Made by a program: the position numbers and the translations under genes | Shown here: in pieces, positions 22,446-33,004 of the stretch | Numbering within the stretch: position 1 is the first letter of the stretch | Layout: the number at the start of each line of letters is the position of its first letter | Assembly (NCBI GenBank): GCA_029215795.1 | Contig: JARDYH010000002.1 | Coordinates: 61,543,001-61,607,000, forward strand | DNA length: 64,000 nt | Reading direction: 5' to 3' | Source of the DNA: Anniella stebbinsi | Lineage: Eukaryota > Chordata > Lepidosauria > Squamata > Anniellidae | The notes under the pieces: generated by a model | Seen by the model: only the letters and a program-made list of their open reading frames with translations | Told to the model about the DNA's origin: nothing | Databases searched by the model: none

Positions 22446-25439
22446 TTCAGAAGCTTTTTCATGAATATAAGCGATGATCATTCATATCTGGGTGGATAAT
22501 TTGACTACGAATGTCGTTGAGCTAGCCTTTGAGTACAAAAGTAACTGGCAACATGCATGCATACACGCATACATACACATATAAACACACATACCAGGGA
22601 ATGTTCTGGACACTAACAGCAAACTGACAGTGGAATTTTTTTCCAGTGCATTGGTTTTCTGTGGATTTTTTTTTCATTTCATAAGTCCATTAGTAACAAT
22701 GAATGGATGATAATGGCAAGCTTTGTAGTTTCAGAGTTGTAGATGAGTGGTTGTCAGCATATCATGTACCATTCTTTGGATTGCTAATATTTATTAGTGT
22801 ATTAGCAGTTTTTCAGTTATATACATGCTGTTGTCTTTACATTTTTACAAATATTCCAATTTTTAAAAAAATCTATACAATTTATAACAATATAAATTAG
22901 ATTAAGTGTGCTTTAATTTTTTCATCAGATATTTCAAGTCAAGACGCTTGTGATATATTAGGACAAAAAAATTGGGTGCTTTATGTAGCTTTGTTGTTTA
23001 CTAAACAGTTAAAATAAACATGCTAAATTATATCACTCTCTAGGGCATCAGAAAACTTTACAATGCAAAATGAAAATTCCCAATGCAAATTTCCCTATGC
23101 TAATAAAACTAACTGGCACAGGAAAATTTTCCAATTCAAAATTTTCTTTAAAAACACTATATCACTAAGTTGCAGTATGTACAAAATGGCTCTTACACAT
23201 TTATGAGGTGTTTAGGAAAGTGTCTTTGAAATGGTGCACTAAATAAAGAGGATCTGGGGCCAATTTAGCTATCAAAGGTCAACACAATGACTTCACTTGT
23301 TTGCCCCATCACTGGCAGGGGTAGGGAGACAGGTTTAGCCTTGACTTCAATATGTCCATGTGTACCCATTTACTTTATGAGTTAATTGCTATCACTCCTA
23401 GGGAAAAGTATAAACCCTACACTGGAAGACACTTTGGGGGTGAAAGCAGAATCTGCCCATACCACTGGCACTGGGTGGCTCAGCTCCCATTGACAGGATA
23501 CCATAAGAGGCATAGAAGATAAAATATTAAACTATTCAGAATACTAAGACATATTATTTAAACTGAAATAATTTCTCAGAAAGATGGAGGAATCAGCACC
23601 ACACAAACCACTATAAGGAACAATTAGGTCACTTACCTGGGAAGGCCCCTATTTGAGTCTTTGTTTAGACTTTCCCATTTCCACTTACTTCGGCAAACCT
23701 GTGGAAAAAACCACAAATGGTTAACCTTTCAAATGGTGCCCCCTTCCCCTGCCCTCATCCTTTCACCTGACCACCCATCCATCATTTGGAGGTTTCCTGA
23801 CTTTTGTGCAGTTTCTTCCTGTTCTAAGAAGTTGAACTGTTTCTCCTAGGACTTAGTTATTGGCAGTGAGAGCCTTAAGCTAAAATTCACTGGATTTTTT
23901 GGTCCTGTCACTTTTGCCTTTGCCCTTCCCCACCCACTGCAAGAGCTCCTCCAAACTTGAATTAACAATTAAGCCATCATTTTGACACAAACCTTCCTGA
24001 AAGAGTCTGGAATCAGCAGTGGAAAACTTTATGCATGCAATGAAGATACTCTGGGAAGATCTTAGCTTCCTGCATGACATGCTGATCACAACTGGCTCAT
24101 GTGCAACTGCAGGTGCAGGAGGTGCCCATTCTATTTTTGTGGAAACAGCACCACCTCATGGTACAGGGACTCTACAAAAACTGTGTTAGTAGACACCTAA
24201 CATAGACACCTTTCTGTAATATCATTTGAAACTGTAACCAAAAACTGACCCAGATTCGGTCACAGAACTCTTTTTCCTTGCCAGAAAAACAAAAAGTATC
24301 ACTCTAAATGTAAGCAGGTTAGAATTCCGCATCAGTGATTAACCATATTTCAGTCAACACACAGCGGGGATTATCAGGTCAGAGGGTGCAAATTATAGGC
24401 AGGCATGAGTTCATACGCTTCTCAAAAATTAACAGCAGGTGCCACCAACATCACACTTGAGATAAATCCAGATAGCTTTGATATTAGGGCTTGGAAGGAA
24501 GCGATATTTCCTAGTTTCTGATCCCTGCAACGAAGGGTAGCTTCCAAACTAGACTTTTCTCACGTGATCGCCCTTCCTCATTTGTGGAATTTTGAGGTGG
24601 GGGTGGTCCAGATGTCATTTTCCATTTGTAATCCTGTATTTTTCCACTGCGTCTTCCATCTTTTTTCTCTCCTCAAGAAAACCCATTAAGGTAGGAAAAG
24701 ACAGAAAGGCTGCATAATGTCTTTAGATTGATTGCACTAAAAACTGACCGTCTGGATAGGGGTGTGCAACAGAGCTGCTATGAAGCCTAAAATTTGACCT
24801 TTCTGGCACTCCATAATGCTCTGAATGTCATTTTTTCCATTAAAAATTACTCTCTGGATTGCCTGGCAAACTGCAGCCTGCAGCAGGGGTGGGGAGCAAA
24901 ATGGGCCTGGCTCTGGTCTGGAAGTACAACAGATGTATAGTATTTTTCAGCTCCATAGCAGATAGGTCTAAGGTCTATGATGAAGTCACCCCCTAATCCT
25001 AGCCAGTATTCCAGAGTACACTGGATAATTGCAAGTTATTCTGCCCAGTATTTATACTGGACTAACGGAATTCATGTTGGGTGTGGGGGATTTGGCTGTA
25101 TTCATGTATGAGAAGGAAGACATTGGGATCCCCAGTCAGTGTTGGCCTTGGCAAACAACAAGTCTTGGTATTTGATATTGTTAAGGTTCCCAATAGACAG
25201 GGACACAGAAGCAGAGACAGGCAGGAGACTAAGTATGGGCCATTCAATCTGTACAGCGGGATCCTGCAGTGACTTTACCAGGGATATTTCATACTCTTGT
25301 AGTTGTGATCTGTAGCATCCAACCAGGAAAGTATAAAACTTCCATTGGATGTGTTCTGATCCTGGCTGTAAACATGACATAGCCAACACAGAAGTAGAAT
25401 CAAGAGCAAAAATATACAGATGAATTCAGCCTTAACACA
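22446..25439. other. TICAM2 intron (inferred), no feature recognised
   Basis: AT-rich unique DNA. A short ACAC/ATAC-rich stretch lies near 22555-22595. The ORFs at 22703-22900, 23661-23849, 23880-24089 and 25062-25389 show no protein family resemblance. Confidence 0.5.
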
Positions 25440-25597
25440 AATATGATAAGATGTTTTTAATGATGTACTGGTTTTTATTTGTTTTTAATATTTCATCTAT
25501 TTTGTGGTCTTTGTATTTTATATTTATTGTTGTTCCCCGCCTCGATCCGGAGGGAGAGGCGGTTATAAATAAATATGATGATGATGATGATGATGAT
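25440..25597 (+). mobile_element. L2-like LINE 3' end with (ATG)n tail
   Basis: Same terminus as at 9060-9238 (TTGTTCCCCGCCTCGATCC, GGAGGGAGAGGCGGTTATAA), followed by an ATG microsatellite at 25575-25597. Confidence 0.75.
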
Positions 25598-27221
25598 AGT
25601 GATAATTATTATTTATTTGATTTGTACCCCCTTTCCACCAAAAAAGGATGCTTAAGCACAAGAACTTAACATTCACATTGCAGAAATTGCATAATAGTCT
25701 TTCAAGCTGTGGGCTCAACTGCTAACATTTTATAGACATGCCAGTGTGATCTTTGTTGATAATTTCAGGTAAAGATTTATGCAGGCACCCAGGCTCAGTT
25801 TAACAGGCAAGAAGAAAGAGAAACAGTCACATTTATTTATAGTAGATAAAAATAGGAAAAGACCAGAGACATCTGGGAATTGAGCATTAGCTAAAGGCCT
25901 CAAAGGGCCCTCTCCCTCATTAGTGTTTTGGCAAGGAGCTGCTAAATAAATTCACTAATAGATACAGAAGTTAACCCACTCATATAACTCAGATGACACA
26001 TGCTCTCAATAGTTGATCCACAAACAACAGATACCAGGTGATTAAGATGGGCAGGCAGGTGGGTGTGGGGAGAAAGAGAGAATCCAGCCTTGAAAAACCC
26101 AACAAGAATTAATCCTCACCTTTTATAAAGCCACTGCTCATGTACATCTGTAACACTATGCTGTGATGGAATGCCTAGAGTTCAATTCCATTTTTACCCT
26201 AAAGAGTTTCAGACATCTTTCAAGAGAAAAGAAATTGAATTTATCAGTGTAATTCCATGCATCTCAGACAGATTGCCACAGCAAGGTAGTAAAGTCTAAT
26301 ATTCATGAATGAAATCTCATAGATTATGAAGATACTCCATGTCTCGGGGACTGACGCACAAAATTGTTGCACTCTGCTATCAATAGCTGGATTTGGCACC
26401 ACTAGAACCCCAGCTAAAATAATAAAAAAGCATGCTTGGAGTATCTAGTGAAACCACCAAAGTAGATATAGGGGTTTATGATCAGGCAGCCAACCTGGTA
26501 CTCTCTGCATCTGAGAGTGAGGAGTTGTAGTCCAACACATCTGGAGAACATCAGGTTGAGGAAGGCTGGGCCAGAGTATGATGTCCCAGCATACCTCTCA
26601 ACTCTGCTACTTACAAACATTGCACCTCCATGTGGGGAAGAGTTGCACCTGTTAAATTACTGTCTGCATTTCTGATTAAAGATACAGAAACCATGGCAAC
26701 TATCATTTTAGAGACAGCAATGGGCCCAACAATAGTTTTAGAGTTATGGGTCCAAATCTAAATCGCTTAAACTCCTACAAGAGGTTTGCATCAGCCCACT
26801 GAAACTTCTGACTTTTACTTTCAACACCTCAGCTTCATACAACATCACAAACTGCTTTCAGAACTTCCCTCAGTTTCAAAAGCTGTTTGCCTTGCAGCAT
26901 GAGGGCTGAAATTCATTGGTTTACAATTTGGCAGAATCCTTAGATCTAATGAGTGCCTGGGCCCAACCTGTGAGAGAATTCCCTCTTTTGTCCCAAATCT
27001 TCTTCTTACAGAAGTGGCTCTCCCTTTCTTCCCACTGGGCATGACAGACAACAGAGAAGTTAGGGAAGTGACAGGGTCTGTGGTAACCACAAATAAAAGC
27101 ATTCTACTAAACCAAGACAAAATAATGGATCTCTGCTAAACTTTAAGAAAAAAGAAGTCCAAAATCTCCTTGGATTCATGGAAATAGTTTCATAACCAGC
27201 CAATGTTGTGTTGTGTTCAGA
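25598..27221. other. TICAM2 intron (inferred), mostly unique
   Basis: Only a partial copy of the palindromic repeat (GTTGTAGTCCAACACATCTG, near 26525) was recognised. No genes. Confidence 0.5.
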
Positions 27222-27410
27222 GGATCAAACTAGGGCTGGGGAAACCCCAGTTCAAAGCCCTACTTAGCCACAAAGCTAACTTTGTGATCTAGGGCCAGTC
27301 ATGATCTCTCAGCCTAACCTACTTCACAAAGTTGTCATGAGGAGAAATGGGGACAGGGAGGAGATCTTGTGCCCTGAACTTTTTGGAGGAAGGATGAGAT
27401 AAACATCTAA
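27222..27410 (+). mobile_element. Sauria-type SINE, diverged
   Basis: Order: CCCCAGTTCAAAGCCC (B-box region), AGCCACAAAGCTAAC, GGGCCAGTCATGATCTCTCAG, CCTAACCTACTTCAC and ATGAGGAGAAATGGGGA. This is the arrangement of squamate Sauria SINEs. It supports a squamate source for the window. Confidence 0.8.
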
Positions 27411-28050
27411 TAGTAGTTCTTTGGATCCTGCCCCAAAAAAGAACTATAAAAGATATATATACGTAATTCAGTATCGCTTCTGCTTTAATATGGAGTTTAC
27501 TGGATTGGTGATACACATCTACCTAATGGTTGAAAATAATAGATGTTTTGTCTAAATAGCCACATGCTCTATGATGATATCCCAGCTTCATCTGAAGATT
27601 TACTAACTTGTATCCTCTCAATGAGGGAGGGAACCTGGCACATCTATGCAGGCTTCTGAATTACACAGAACACTGCCTCAGGCTGGATGTTTGAGAGGCA
27701 AGAAAAAAGGAGGGAGCCAAAGCAAAAAGATTTTTCTATGCTAAGGCATACTATTGTACCTGCTGTATTCTATTATTTGGAGCCTTTTTTATATTCATGC
27801 ACAAAAAGTGTGGGAATATAGTACCCACTACTGAATTATACTTATTTATGTGTGGACACACCTAGAAATTAGAAAGGGAGACACACTTACAAGTTTGGCA
27901 TAGCCCATCATTTTAAACCCAAGAACACTGCTTTCCATTTTCAAGCCACCTACCAATAAGCTGCCTCATAACGATGGGTTAGCTCGTTTCCCTCATGCTT
28001 ATGGACGTTTGTGGGTTAATTGAGAAGTCAAAAAGGAGCCTTGTGTTTCC
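27411..28050. other. TICAM2 intron (inferred), nothing recognised
   Basis: AT-rich unique sequence. Confidence 0.45.
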
Positions 28051-28215
28051 TTCAAGACTAACAGAATCGCTGTGTGGGATTGGATGGTTCAAATCCCCAC
28101 TCAGTTATGAAGCACACACGGCAACCATAATAGAGCCAGTCATCGTTTCTCTCAACCTAAACTACCTCACAGGGTTGCTGTGAGGATAAAAGGAGGGGAA
28201 ACACCCTGAGCTCCC
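28050..28215 (+). mobile_element. Sauria-type SINE, 5'-degraded
   Basis: GGTTCAAATCCCCACTCAG (B box), GAGCCAGTCATCGTTTCTCTC, CCTAAACTACCTCACAGGGT and GTGAGGATAAAAGGAGGGG. Ends near CCCTGAGCTCC. Confidence 0.85.
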
Positions 28216-28399
28216 GTATATCAATATAAGAAATGTGATAAATTCAACCAAAGAGCTGTGCCGTAGCATAATAATTTCTTTTAAGGTGCCACTCCTTGGG
28301 AGTGGTGGGGATGCTGTAACAGACTTAACGGGGTTACCCCTCTGGAACAGGTCGCCACGAAAACTACTTGAAACATAGGATCGGGAAGAGGGGACTGAC

Positions 28400-28880
28400 T
28401 CCGAATAACTGTGATGGGGCTTCATGCCAGAAAAGAGGGGCGTAAGACGATGAAAGAGCCATGGCTGCTGATGACTTCGTACTGGGTCAAAGCGCTGAGC
28501 AGTGCTACTTACCAGTTTGATCGACCGAAAATATGTCCGGCGATGGCGATCTCAGTTAACGTCCAGCTCCTTGCCAACCTTCTACGAAAATGGAGACGGC
28601 GGAGAGATTAAGTCCCGTCTCCGCGCGAGTAAGAAACGGGAAGCGGAAGCGGGGGCAAATGACGACCTTTGGGGCTTTTACCCACTCGAGGAGTAGCGTA
28701 GTTGTCCTTGCACCGGCTCCAAAAGCCCGCAAGCCAGCAAAGGTGGAATGGCGGTCATCCCTCTTCAAGGTTTTCTCCAAACCGTGCAAAGGGAGATTTG
28801 CTAGGAGGGCTAACACTGAAGGCGGCAAAGAGAAAAAAGGGCAACCCAGTTCCGCAAGCGACCACCTCCGGAACAAGCTT
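28400..28880 (-). promoter_or_regulatory. TICAM2: CpG-rich promoter and non-coding first exon of TICAM2 (inferred)
   Basis: A local GC/CpG peak in AT-rich surroundings (about 28400-28880; for example CCGTCTCCGCGCGAG near 28615). On the minus strand a consensus splice donor, CTG followed by GTAAGT, lies at 28515-28507, so an exon ends at 28513. It can join the acceptor at 21801 to give a 6.7-kb 5' UTR intron. No in-frame coding extension is claimed. The ORFs at 28556-28934 on both strands are consistent with stop-poor GC-rich sequence. RNA evidence would be needed for the transcription start. Confidence 0.6.
28507..28513 (-). other. TICAM2: Splice donor of TICAM2 exon 1 (candidate)
   Basis: Exon end at 28513 followed on the minus strand by GTAAGT (28512-28507), a perfect match to the U1 consensus, inside the CpG-rich peak. 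Confidence 0.6.
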
Positions 28881-28935
28881 CCATTTTTCTTTTTAAATTC
28901 TGCCCTCCTAATTCAAGCTGACTTGAGTCCTTAAG

Positions 28936-28996
28936 GATGCGATCCTATGCAAGTTTAGACAGGAAAAAAAGTCTGCACCTTCCAGCATGCCCCAGC
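28936..28996. mobile_element. MITE-D fragment
   Basis: GCGATCCTATGCAAGTTTAGACAG resembles the end of the palindromic MITE-D copies at 32764-32860 and 36713-36838. The second arm is missing. Confidence 0.55.
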
Positions 28997-29723
28997 CCTA
29001 CCCCATCTCAGCCACAATGCTTAGCAATGAAATAAATAAAAACATATAGCAATTAAAAATGTATCAAAAGTTTAAAAACAATGTGATCCTGCAGCTAGAT
29101 GCCTCCAAATAGCCATCTCCAAAAGCTTGCTGAAAAAGAACCTTGTTTCTTCTGAAATTCCAATAGCTAGGAACATTTTCAAACTTCTACTCGAAGCCTA
29201 TTAAGGCTTTAGCTGGCTTACATATGCAGCAGAATAAGATCTCCCAGTTTGATATGGTAAAATGGGTGTATCACTTCAGTGTGTTGGCGGAGGATCATAT
29301 TTCTGAATATTTCTCCATTGAAAACTCCCTTCAAGTAGAAAACTAGCACAACAGGGGGAGGGCTTGGCTAAAAATCTGTGTGTGTGTGTGTGTGATGCTA
29401 AATCAGGGTATATACTAACTCTGGGTCCCCAGTGTGGCACCCCTTCACACAATTGTGCTGACAGAGATCTTTCCCTGATTGTCCCGATTGTTTTTTAATT
29501 CACTTTTTAAAAAAATGAAAATGGGAGCCTGGTATTCTGTAAAACAAAGTTCTTCCATTATTTCCCAAAGTGCCTCTGATTATTATATTGGTGTCACCTC
29601 TGAGCCTCAGACATTCATGAACAAATATAATTGCAGATGGTTGTAGCCCAGCACTTTCTTTTAAAGCATGCCATGTACTTAAAAGTCTTGGACAAATTTT
29701 TTTTAAAAGTATTACCACTTTAC
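28997..29723. other. Intergenic DNA between TICAM2 and TMED7
   Basis: Unique sequence. A short TG microsatellite lies at 29376-29394. Confidence 0.5.
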
Positions 29724-30033
29724 TAGGCTGACCATATGAAAAGGAGGACAGAGCTCATTTAACTTTAACAGTTGTAGAGCAAAGGGAATTTCAGCCGGTG
29801 TCATTTGTATGCAATTAGTTCCTGGTAAAATTCCCTCTTAATCACAACAGTTAAAGTTGCAGGGGCCCTGCCTTCTTTTGTATATAGTCAATGCCTGCAA
29901 CTTTAACTGTTGTGATGAAGAGGGAATATCACCAGGAACTAATTGCATACAAATGACACCGGCTGAAATTCCCTTTTCTCTACAACTGTTAAAGTTACAT
30001 GAGCCCTGTCCTCCTTTTCATATGGTCAGCCTA
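29724..30033. mobile_element. MITE-C copy 1, near-perfect 310-bp palindrome
   Basis: The left arm starts TAGGCTGACCATATGAAAAG. The right arm is its complement, ending CTTTTCATATGGTCAGCCTA. The arms pair over about 140 bp with a small centre near 29870-29895. The sequence ACTTTAC lies immediately outside both ends, a likely 7-bp target duplication (or TA plus chance). No ORF. A second copy is at 46872-47190. Confidence 0.88.
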
Positions 30034-31300
30034 ACTTTACATTCTGGGAAATGGTTGTTTTGCGACTGGCCACACCCACCATAGCAACCATTTTGTGAAA
30101 ACACCCATTCCAAATGTGTCCACTGGGCCAAAAAGGGGCAGAACCAATAAAATCAGTAAATTATTAAACATAAGATTTGAGGATGCTGGATCAAAGCAAT
30201 CGGACATTTGGCCTAACGTGGTGCAAGTAGATACCAAAGGGAAATTCACATGCAAGGCAAGATGGCGGTTTTCATTCCCTGTTCCTATCCTTCAGCATCT
30301 GTTAGTTGATGGTTTATTTCTACAAACAGTATAAGGATGGCTCTGATTACTATGACTAGGAGACACTATTACACCCTTTTAGGTTAGAGTTTACAACAAT
30401 ATCCTAATTCTAGGTTATTCATTCACAAACTTGCTGCCAAACTCCAAGCTTTGGTATTGACAACATATACGTTTCTCTATTTGTGTGTTTCTAGTTATGC
30501 TGCTCGCTGGTTTAATTCCTTTCCTTGCAAATCCCTAAAAAGAATGTGTGTGTGCACCTACACTATACTATCACAAGTTGAAATTCTCAAGCAGTTTTTT
30601 AATGTTACTAGTGTCCCTTCCTCCCAAGATCTTTCCTTAATTATGACAGCACATTAGTTTACTTACACTTACTTGTAAATTGTTTTCAGAATCTATGCTA
30701 AGTCATATGATTTCCAGAAAGTGACAGATGGAGTTTCCACTGCATAAAATTCGCTACGTATACAATTTCCTCCTTCCTTTTGTATTTCCTCTTCATGGTG
30801 TGCCTCTTAGATTTCTTCCCCTTTCCTCATGGTCTCGTCATTTTAAGATTGTACGCCTGTGGCCAGATTTTGTTCTTGTTTAATTCAACTATTGAACAGG
30901 ACCTAGTTTGCAGTTATTGCAACTATTATAAGAAACCTAACAGTAGTCTCTGATAACAATTGAAAATGTTAAGATGACGAATATGTGCATTTAAGGAAAC
31001 ATTCCATTGTTATGGTGAAATAACGTGAGCAAAATATGTTTCAAAGTAAGTGTACTGTAAAGTGTGGCAAAAAAATCCCTAACTTCACAAATACACACAT
31101 ATACATGCAGTTTGAACTAGCAGTGACTAACCAGGAAAGAGATTTGGGGATTGTGATAGATTGCTCAAAGAAAGTGTTGTGTTATAGCAGCAGCAGTGGA
31201 AAAACAAATTCCATGCTAGAAATTATTAGGAAATCAATGGGCTGGAGCACTTTCCCTATGAGGAAAGGCTGCAGAATTTAAGACCTTTTAATTTAGAGAG
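30034..31300. other. Intergenic DNA, nothing recognised
   Basis: AT-rich, no repeat or gene seen. Confidence 0.5.
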
Positions 31301-31690
31301 GCATGTTATTTATTTATTTACTGCATTTCTATACTGCTCAATAACTGAAGCTCTCGGGGCAGTTCATAAAAATTAAAACCATAAAGTACAACTTTAGTAT
31401 AAAACTTAAACCACAATATTAAAGTACAACTAGAATAAAAATGAGCAGCAATGCAGATATTTAAAATACAGATTTAAAAAAAGCAAGTTAAAAGACTAGG
31501 ATGGTAATATATTAAAATACTGGGAAAAGAAAAAGGTCTTCAACTGGCATTGGAAAGAGTATAACGTAGGTGCCTGGCGAACCTCTCTGGGGAGCTCATT
31601 CTACAGCTAGGTTGCCAAAACAGAAAAGTCTCTCCTCCTGGTAGCCACCTGCCTCACTTCCTATATTAAATGAGGTATAGTGTACAGCAG
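31301..31690 (-). mobile_element. LINE-like fragment, reverse orientation
   Basis: Begins TTATTTATTTATTTACTGCATTTC, followed by many AAATTAAAACC and AAATACAG words. It then has AAAGGTCTTCAACTGGC and CTCTGGGGAGCTCATTC, the pattern of an inverted LINE 3' region. It resembles the better-preserved one at 57300-57660. Confidence 0.55.
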
Positions 31691-31830
31691 AGGTGAGGAA
31701 CTCATGGCCATCCAAGATGCCATTAATTCCAACTCTCATTGGCTCCAGACATCATGGCCCATAGTCAGAGATGGAGTTGTAGTTCAACATCTTGGTGGGG
31801 AGGGTACAGGTTCTCCATCTCTGGTGTGGA
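31690..31830. mobile_element. Palindromic short repeat, diverged
   Basis: GAGGTGAGGAACTCATGGCC at the left, GTTGTAGTTCAACATCTTGG at the right. Same type as 19790-19901. Confidence 0.5.
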
Positions 31831-32399
31831 GAAAGTGAAACTTTTCCATCTGGAAAGCAACAAGCATGGGATTCCCAGTCATTTAGTCAGACTTTGGGTG
31901 AAAAGAATGCTGGCTTAGATTAACATTTGATACTGCAGGGTTCTTGTGTTCTTAAACTGTTTCAAATTATTTGAAAAGCTATTAGTTATGTGGAGAGGTC
32001 AGAGGTGCTGCTGTTTGACAAACTATAGCCTAATACTCCCAGGCTCAGGAAACAAATGTCATGGTTCTTTAAAACCCCAGCTTGAATATTTATAAAAATC
32101 TAAACACCTAGGTTTGCAAGATATCAACTGGGGGTAATCATCAACTTGAACCTAAAATGCTACCTCATTGAAGCATTTTTAGATAGCTGATATTTTATGA
32201 TTCCTATTGATTTGGGCTCTTGTAAGAAATATTTGAGGATTTTATACTTCTATAGGAAGTACTTTTCATTGCAGTCATTTTGGTTATTTTATTGTTCAGA
32301 AATTAATGAAGATAAGGTTTTATTGACTGAACATGATGGACTTTATTATGGAGGAAAAATTAAAGGCATTGTTTTAATCAAGTGGAGACATACATAATA
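31831..32399. other. Intergenic DNA, nothing recognised
   Basis: Unique AT-rich sequence. Confidence 0.45.
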
Positions 32400-32555
32400 A
32401 CACTATTCAAATACTTGAAAGGTACACAGAAAAGGGCCAGGATCTCTTCTCGATCACCCCATAGTGCAGGACACAGGATATGGGCTCAAGTTAGAGGAAG
32501 CCAGATTCCGACTGGACATCAGGAAAAACTTCCTGACTGTTAGAGCAGTATGACA
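32400..32555 (+). mobile_element. CR1 fragment
   Basis: The plus strand carries TTCAAATACTTGAAAGG, then CAGGATCTCTTCTCGATC and GACTGGACATCAGGAAAAAC. This is the same region of CR1 as the antisense copy at 10.8-11.1 kb, in the opposite orientation. Confidence 0.8.
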
Positions 32556-32763
32556 ATATAGAATTTTAATAGTAGTATTGGCATAAGGTATAGTTTCACT
32601 AACATTTAGATTTAAGAATTCAACAACACTCCCAGCTTTTAAATCAGCAGTTAACTTAGGCTACAATCGCATGCAAAATTCCTAGAAGTAAATTTCATTG
32701 AGTAAAGTTGAATTTCTATCCATGCTGATGAGAAAGATCAGACTATAAGTTTTCTGTCTTCAA

Positions 32764-32860
32764 GGGCACAGTCCTATGCATGTTTAGACAGTCATGCTGG
32801 CTGGGGAATGCTGGGAGCTGTTGGACTTTTTTCTGTCTAAACATGCATAGGATTGCACCC
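32764..32860. mobile_element. MITE-D copy 1, about 97-bp palindrome
   Basis: CAGTCCTATGCATGTTTAGACAG at the left pairs with CTGTCTAAACATGCATAGGATTG at the right. Confidence 0.75.
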
Positions 32861-33004
32861 AACGTAATTCTAAAAGTTGAAATAGGACAATCCTGAAGTA
32901 GAAATATACCCTCAAATCCCTACCTTTGCCACCCTGCCTCAATTTTTGAAACATTTGTAGAGTGCACTAAGTCCCCAAATAAGGAGCCACTCGAACAGAA
33001 CCTT

